9,488 nucleotides of DNA, from NCBI GenBank assembly GCA_017469605.1, contig JAFUGB010000110.1, forward strand, positions 1 through 9,488, read 5' to 3'. Below the pieces are notes generated by a model. The model was not told where the DNA came from, did no database searches, and was given only the letters and a program-made list of their open reading frames with translations. This document shows, piece by piece, positions 5,836 to 9,488 of the stretch (position 1 is the stretch's first letter; every line of letters begins with the position of its first letter). The stretch is from Clostridia bacterium (GTDB taxonomy: Bacteria > Bacillota > Clostridia > Christensenellales > Aristaeellaceae). A program made the position numbers and the translations under genes.

Positions 5836-6861
5836 TTACAACAGCCCCTGATAGGCCGCGTCGGCATCGGGCCGGGACCGGGCAGGCTTCTCCGCCCCCG
5901 CGTCCGCCCCGGTGTCGGCAGCGTAATGGGGATGGTATACGCGCCGGTCCAGCGACCAGATCTTTTCGCTGAAAGCGCCGGCGGGCGTACGGCGAATGAT
6001 GCCGCCCATCTCGTTCATCCGGGCATCCACCAGGTCGATCCAGTGCAGCATTTCGGCCTCGGGGAACATGGGCGGACGGGGACTGCCGTATTCGGCCTCG
6101 CCATGATGGCTGATGACCATATGCTCCAGCAGCAGCACATATTCATCATCCTCGGGAATGCCCATGCGCCTGGCCGCCTCCCGCACCTGGGTCACGCCGC
6201 GCACCAGGTGGCCCAGCAGCAGGCCCTCCACCGTATAATCGTTCACATTGCCCGCTTCATCGGACTTCATTTCACGGATCTTGCTCAAATCATGCACGAT
6301 GACCCCGGCAAACAGCAGCTCGGCGTCCAGCCAGGAATACACCTGCAAAACGGCCTTGGCCGTTTTGAGCATGGTGCTGGTATGGTGAAGCAGCCCGCTG
6401 CGCTCGGCATGGTGGAGGCGCTGGGCGGCGGGATAGTACAGCAGCCTGTCGCCCGCCATGCGCAGCATCTCCTCCACGGTTTTGCGCAGGGTTTCGTTTT
6501 TCATGGCGGCCACGGTATCGGTGATTTCCTTCAGCATCTGCTCCGCCGGATAGGGCGCGCAGGGCACCAGGAAGCTAAGATCGTATTCGCCTTCCTCGGC
6601 TTCCCGCACCTTATTGATCCTGAGCTGCAGGCGGCCGTTGTATTCGGTCACCTGGGCGCGCACCTTGACCACGCCGCCGGCCTTGGGCGGCGTCACCGTG
6701 CCGTCCCACATTTTTGCGTTGATTTCCCCCGTGCGGTCGCACAGCGTCATATCCAGGTATTTGCTGCCGTTGGAGGATGAGCGCTGTTCGCTGGAACGCG
6801 CCAGCAAAAAGCCCTCAAATTTCATATCCTTTTCAAATGTCGCCACGGCGATCTGATCCAT
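5836..6861 (-). CDS. yhaM: YhaM-type 3'-5' exoribonuclease (OB fold plus HD domain)
   Basis: Predicted cytoplasmic metal-dependent exonuclease acting from 3' ends, as shown for Bacillus subtilis YhaM. The 341-residue product has an N-terminal OB-fold nucleic-acid-binding domain (about 12-90, with YLDMTLCDRTGEINAKMWD). An HD-type phosphohydrolase domain follows (about 140-310), with H159/H160, H190-D191 in VIVHDLSK, H252-H253 in ISHHGE and the acidic IDLVDARMNEM segment. The length exceeds the roughly 314 residues of YhaM by an Ala/Asp-rich tail (about 313-341) that looks disordered. The ATG follows AGGAG (6871-6875) at 9 nt. It lies 31 nt after dnaB and 1 nt before mnmE in the same direction. 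A role in RNA turnover is most likely; DNA repair or degradation functions have also been discussed for the family. Confidence 0.93.
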   Translation of the reverse strand: MDQIAVATFEKDMKFEGFLLARSSEQRSSSNGSKYLDMTLCDRTGEINAKMWDGTVTPPKAGGVVKVRAQVTEYNGRLQLRINKVREAEEGEYDLSFLVPCAPYPAEQMLKEITDTVAAMKNETLRKTVEEMLRMAGDRLLYYPAAQRLHHAERSGLLHHTSTMLKTAKAVLQVYSWLDAELLFAGVIVHDLSKIREMKSDEAGNVNDYTVEGLLLGHLVRGVTQVREAARRMGIPEDDEYVLLLEHMVISHHGEAEYGSPRPPMFPEAEMLHWIDLVDARMNEMGGIIRRTPAGAFSEKIWSLDRRVYHPHYAADTGADAGAEKPARSRPDADAAYQGLL

Positions 6862-6892
6862 ATTGCCTGTCTCCTGTCCGGATGCCGGTCAT

Positions 6893-8251
6893 TTATTCCG
6901 CGGCATCCTCCACATACATATCTTCAAACAAGGTATATTCAGCCAGCCAATTGAGCTTAATGGTCTCCAACGGGCCGTTTCTCTGCTTGGCCACGATGAT
7001 TTCGGCGGTATTGGTTTCGGTGCTGCTCTGATCGTAATAGGCTTCGCGATGCAGGAACATGACCACGTCGGCATCCTGCTCAATGGAGCCTGAATCGCGC
7101 AGGTCGCTCAGCATGGGGCGCTTCACCGTGCGCTGGGTATTGGCGCGGCTCAGCTGGGCGCAGGCCAAAATGGGAATCTTGAGCTCCAGGGCGATGCTCT
7201 TGAGCCTGCGGCTGATCTCACTGACCTCCTGCTGGCGGTTTTCCGATTTGGTATCGGCGCCCATGAGCTGCAGGTAGTCCACCACCACCAGGTCCAGGCT
7301 CTTTTCCAGCATGATGCGGCGCACCCGGGAACGCATCTGCAAAGGCGTAAGGCCGGCGGTATCATCGATATAGATTTTTTCATTGGACAGCGGATTCACG
7401 GTCTGGGCCAGCTTAATCCATTCCTTGTCCCGCAGGGTGCCGCTGCGCACATGCTGCATATCCACCCGGGCATCGCCGCAGAGCAGGCGCATGGCAATCT
7501 GCTCCCGGGGCATTTCCAGGCTGAAAATGGCCACGCCAAATCCCTTGCGGGCGGCCGCCGCGGCGATATTCAGGGCGATACTGGTTTTGCCCATGCTGGG
7601 GCGGGCGCCCATGAGCAGCAGTTCGCCGCCATGCATGCCGGTGAGCACCCGATCCAGCTGCCTGAAGCCCGTGGTCACGCCCGCCACCTTGCCCTGCAGC
7701 CTGGCCAGCTCCTCAATCTGGGCATAGGTATCAAACAGCACCTCCCGGATGTGGAGCAGCTGCTCGCCGCCGGTGCGGCGCATAACAATATCAAAGATGG
7801 CTTTTTCGGCCGCGCCCAAGATATCCTTTAATTCCATCTGCTGGGAATAGCAGCTGCGGCTGATCGCATTGGAAGCCTGGATCAGCTGGCGCAGCGTGGA
7901 CTTTTCCAGCACGATGGAAATATAATACTGCACGTTGGCCGTGGTGGGCACATGCATCAGCAGCTCCGCCAGGTACGCCGTGCCGCCAATGCCCGCCAGC
8001 GTACCGCGGCGGGAAAGCTCGGCATCCACCGTTACCACGTCAATGGCCACGCTCTGCTGGGCCAGGCCGTGGATGGCCGCGTAAATCGCCTGGTGCGCCG
8101 GGGTATAAAAATCATCCTCCTGGAGCATTTCCATGGCGATGGATACGGCGCGGCTGTCCTGCAAAAGCGCGCCAAGCACGCTCTGCTCGGCTTCAAAGCT
8201 CTGCGGCAGAACGGCCGGATAGGCTGAATAAGCAGGCTGTTGCTCGCTCAA
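6893..8251 (-). CDS. dnaB: Replicative DNA helicase DnaB (DnaC in Bacillus)
   Basis: Hexameric ATP-driven 5'-3' helicase of the replication fork. The 452-residue product has the N-terminal helicase domain (about 15-115, QSFEAEQSVLGALLQD), a linker, and a RecA-like C-terminal domain. Walker A is GARPSMGKTS (215-224), Walker B is LVVVDYLQLM (321-330) with D325, a QLS motif has Q366, and DLRDSGSIEQDADVV (383-397) and AKQRNGP (421-427, arginine finger R424) follow. No intein or insertion is present and the length is normal. The start is TTG at 8251: an in-frame stop lies upstream, and AGGAGG inside the end of rplI is 9 nt away. It starts 4 nt after the rplI stop, an arrangement common in Bacillota, so both are probably translated from one mRNA. 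Confidence 0.98.
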   Translation of the reverse strand: MSEQQPAYSAYPAVLPQSFEAEQSVLGALLQDSRAVSIAMEMLQEDDFYTPAHQAIYAAIHGLAQQSVAIDVVTVDAELSRRGTLAGIGGTAYLAELLMHVPTTANVQYYISIVLEKSTLRQLIQASNAISRSCYSQQMELKDILGAAEKAIFDIVMRRTGGEQLLHIREVLFDTYAQIEELARLQGKVAGVTTGFRQLDRVLTGMHGGELLLMGARPSMGKTSIALNIAAAAARKGFGVAIFSLEMPREQIAMRLLCGDARVDMQHVRSGTLRDKEWIKLAQTVNPLSNEKIYIDDTAGLTPLQMRSRVRRIMLEKSLDLVVVDYLQLMGADTKSENRQQEVSEISRRLKSIALELKIPILACAQLSRANTQRTVKRPMLSDLRDSGSIEQDADVVMFLHREAYYDQSSTETNTAEIIVAKQRNGPLETIKLNWLAEYTLFEDMYVEDAAE

Positions 8252-8255
8252 GGGT

Positions 8256-8711
8256 TCAGCCCTCCTGAATGTTCTTGACCCGCAGGATCATTTTGCTGCT
8301 CACATTGGGATACAGGCGCACATTTACCTCGTAATCGCCCAGCTGACGCACGGCCTCCTTGATTTCCACCTTGCGCTTATCCACTTCCACATCGTAACCG
8401 GTCTTGATGGCGTCGGCCACCTCCTGGGCGGTGACGCTGCCGTACAGGCGGCCCTTATCGCCGCACTTGACCTTGAGCACAACCACCTTGTTTTTGAGCT
8501 TGGCGGCCACTTCCTCCGCGGCAGCCCGGGCTTCGGCTTCCTTGCGGCGCTCGGCCTCGCGCTTGCGCTCCACCACCTTGACGGCGTTTTCGGTGGCTTC
8601 CATGGCCCACTTGCGGGGGAACAGGAAATTGCGGGCGTATCCGTCGCTCACATTGACGATATCATCCTTTTTACCGATGTCTTTGACATCCTGCAGCAGT
8701 ATAACCTTCAT
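8256..8711 (-). CDS. rplI: 50S ribosomal protein L9
   Basis: Large-subunit protein that binds 23S rRNA near domain V and reaches out from the ribosome near the L1 side. The 151-residue product matches the family length (about 148-150). The N-terminal RNA-binding domain reads [17 protein letters not shown] with [13 protein letters not shown] at 24-36. A long charged connecting helix follows (about 41-75, repeats of Glu, Arg, Lys and Ala), then the C-terminal domain with KGRLYGSVT and [11 protein letters not shown]. The ATG follows GGAGG at 8 nt; the stop of the upstream DUF2232 gene (TAA) directly adjoins it, so the ribosome binding site lies in the upstream gene's final codons. It is the second gene of the operon visible here. 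Confidence 0.98.
   Translation of the reverse strand: MKVILLQDVKDIGKKDDIVNVSDGYARNFLFPRKWAMEATENAVKVVERKREAERRKEAEARAAAEEVAAKLKNKVVVLKVKCGDKGRLYGSVTAQEVADAIKTGYDVEVDKRKVEIKEAVRQLGDYEVNVRLYPNVSSKMILRVKNIQEG
8261..8266 (-). promoter_or_regulatory. Ribosome binding site of dnaB inside rplI
   Basis: AGGAGG on the minus strand overlaps the last sense codons of rplI (Ile-Gln-Glu-Gly, stop) and lies 9 nt from the TTG at 8251. It decides the non-ATG start of dnaB, and suggests that ribosomes ending rplI help start dnaB. Confidence 0.85.
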
Positions 8712-9488
8712 TTATTTTTCCTCCTCACCGCGGTGCTGCATAGGCGGACGCAGCCCCCGCGCGTTTGTGATCTGATCTGCCACGCCCACCACGATCAGGG
8801 CAACCTGCATAAAGCGCAGCACCAACGCCATGATCACCACCGCCACGCGCCAGCCGCGGCTTGTGCCGCGCTTATGCTGGGAGGCGTTCATGGCCGCCAA
8901 TCCCTGTACGCCATAGCACAGGGCAAATACCTGGAACAAAAGCAGCCCCAGCATGGAAAGGGCGCCGTCCGATGCATACCTTGCCAGGAAATAGCCCAGC
9001 CCCAGCGCACCGATCCGGATGCCCCAGGGCCGCGGCAAATGCCATTCCCTGAGCGGCGGCATGGCAAGATCGGGCACAGGCAGCACCGCCTCGTCCCGGC
9101 GAAAAGCCCGGTTATTGGCGGCCCGGCTGCCCCAGCGGATGGCCAGGCTGACGCCCATCAGGCTGTTTAACCCGCTGCCGGAAATGAACAGGCTGGGAAG
9201 AAGCGATTCCACCGTCTGCCCGGTGATGCTGCGCACCTGCAAAAGCAGCTCGTTCACCACCTCGTCCGACAGGGCATATCCCCCAGGCGCCGCCACAACG
9301 GCGCCGTCCCACATGGCGGAGGGCACCCGCAAAAAGCCCGACGACGCCATGGTATACAAAAACTGGTCCCGGTAAGGCAGCTGATTGATGTATTGGGCCG
9401 CCAGGCTGCCCGCCGCCAGCGGAAGCTGTCCGCCCGTCCGGCTTTGCAGCCAGAGGAACAGTGCCATCTGCGCCGCCAGCAGCATCCC
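8712..9488 (-). CDS. DUF2232 (YybS-like) membrane protein, N-terminus cut off by window
   Basis: C-terminal part (about 258 codons) of a polytopic membrane protein. The frame is open to the window edge; an ATG at 9485 is probably internal because the family normally has more N-terminal membrane helices. Hydrophobic stretches are visible near the cut end, in the middle (PSLFISGSGLNSLMGVSLAI), and in the last 110 residues (IGALGLGYFLARY, LGLLLFQVFALCYGVQGLAAMN, VVIMALVLRFMQVALIVVGVAD). The segment PPLREWHLPRPW followed by these helices and the closing VADQITNARGLR resemble DUF2232 proteins such as Bacillus YybS. Function is unknown; some relatives are described as possible transporter components. 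It lies directly upstream of rplI, its TAA touching the rplI ATG. In Bacillus subtilis gdpP lies between these two genes; here it does not. Confidence 0.8.
   Translation of the reverse strand, partial: GMLLAAQMALFLWLQSRTGGQLPLAAGSLAAQYINQLPYRDQFLYTMASSGFLRVPSAMWDGAVVAAPGGYALSDEVVNELLLQVRSITGQTVESLLPSLFISGSGLNSLMGVSLAIRWGSRAANNRAFRRDEAVLPVPDLAMPPLREWHLPRPWGIRIGALGLGYFLARYASDGALSMLGLLLFQVFALCYGVQGLAAMNASQHKRGTSRGWRVAVVIMALVLRFMQVALIVVGVADQITNARGLRPPMQHRGEEEK

Noticed and set aside
5835..5867. Extended mnmE start at 5867
   Set aside because: The extra 11 residues are encoded within the end of the yhaM-like gene and match nothing in MnmE, whose conserved N-terminus begins just after the ATG at 5834.
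5926..6780. Plus-strand frame of 284 codons inside the yhaM-like gene
   Set aside because: It is antisense to the OB and HD domains, with a His/Gly/Gln-rich product unlike any family known to me.

Overview
This window looks like a piece of chromosome from a GC-rich, probably spore-forming member of the Bacillota (Clostridia-like). The evidence is a Firmicutes-type polA whose proofreading residues are lost, the DUF2232/YybS-rplI-dnaB gene order, a YhaM-type exoribonuclease, strong GGAGG ribosome binding sites with some TTG starts, and a degenerate LytM-domain membrane protein of the sporulation SpoIIQ/SpoIVFA type behind a forespore sigma-G-like promoter. I cannot name a genus. Apart from short AT-rich gaps, the window is densely coding. 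No RNA genes, insertion sequences, CRISPR arrays, attachment sites or phage genes were found.

Layout. Positions 1-2067 (minus) hold the first 689 codons of DNA polymerase I; its C-terminus lies beyond the left edge. Positions 2068-2156 are a divergent promoter region, serving polA leftward and the LytM-like gene (2157-2675, plus) rightward. Positions 2676-2871 are AT-rich and hold a hairpin terminator, a second weaker structured T-rich element and a candidate promoter. They lead to an unrecognised 55-residue ORF (2872-3039, plus), which ends exactly against the tail of an oppositely oriented O-antigen ligase/polymerase-like membrane protein (3040-4404, minus). From the right edge to 4497 a tightly packed minus-strand operon reads DUF2232 membrane protein (partial), rplI, dnaB, yhaM-like, mnmE. 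The ligase-like gene follows after a 92-bp gap.

How the genes relate. The right-hand operon is mostly information processing: ribosomal protein L9, the replicative helicase, a 3'-5' exoribonuclease and a tRNA wobble-uridine modification GTPase. Stop/start spacings of 0, 4, 31 and 1 nt suggest one transcript with translational coupling. polA has its own sigma-A-like promoter. The LytM-like gene is a separate, probably sporulation-controlled unit.

No clearly new defence, mobile or biosynthetic system is visible; this is mainly a housekeeping region. The items most worth a second look are the LytM-like protein whose metal-site histidines are replaced, its promoter overlapping that of polA, the unrecognised small ORF, the contracted proofreading domain of PolA, the orphan ligase-like gene, and the unusual placing of mnmE without mnmG and of DUF2232 without gdpP.
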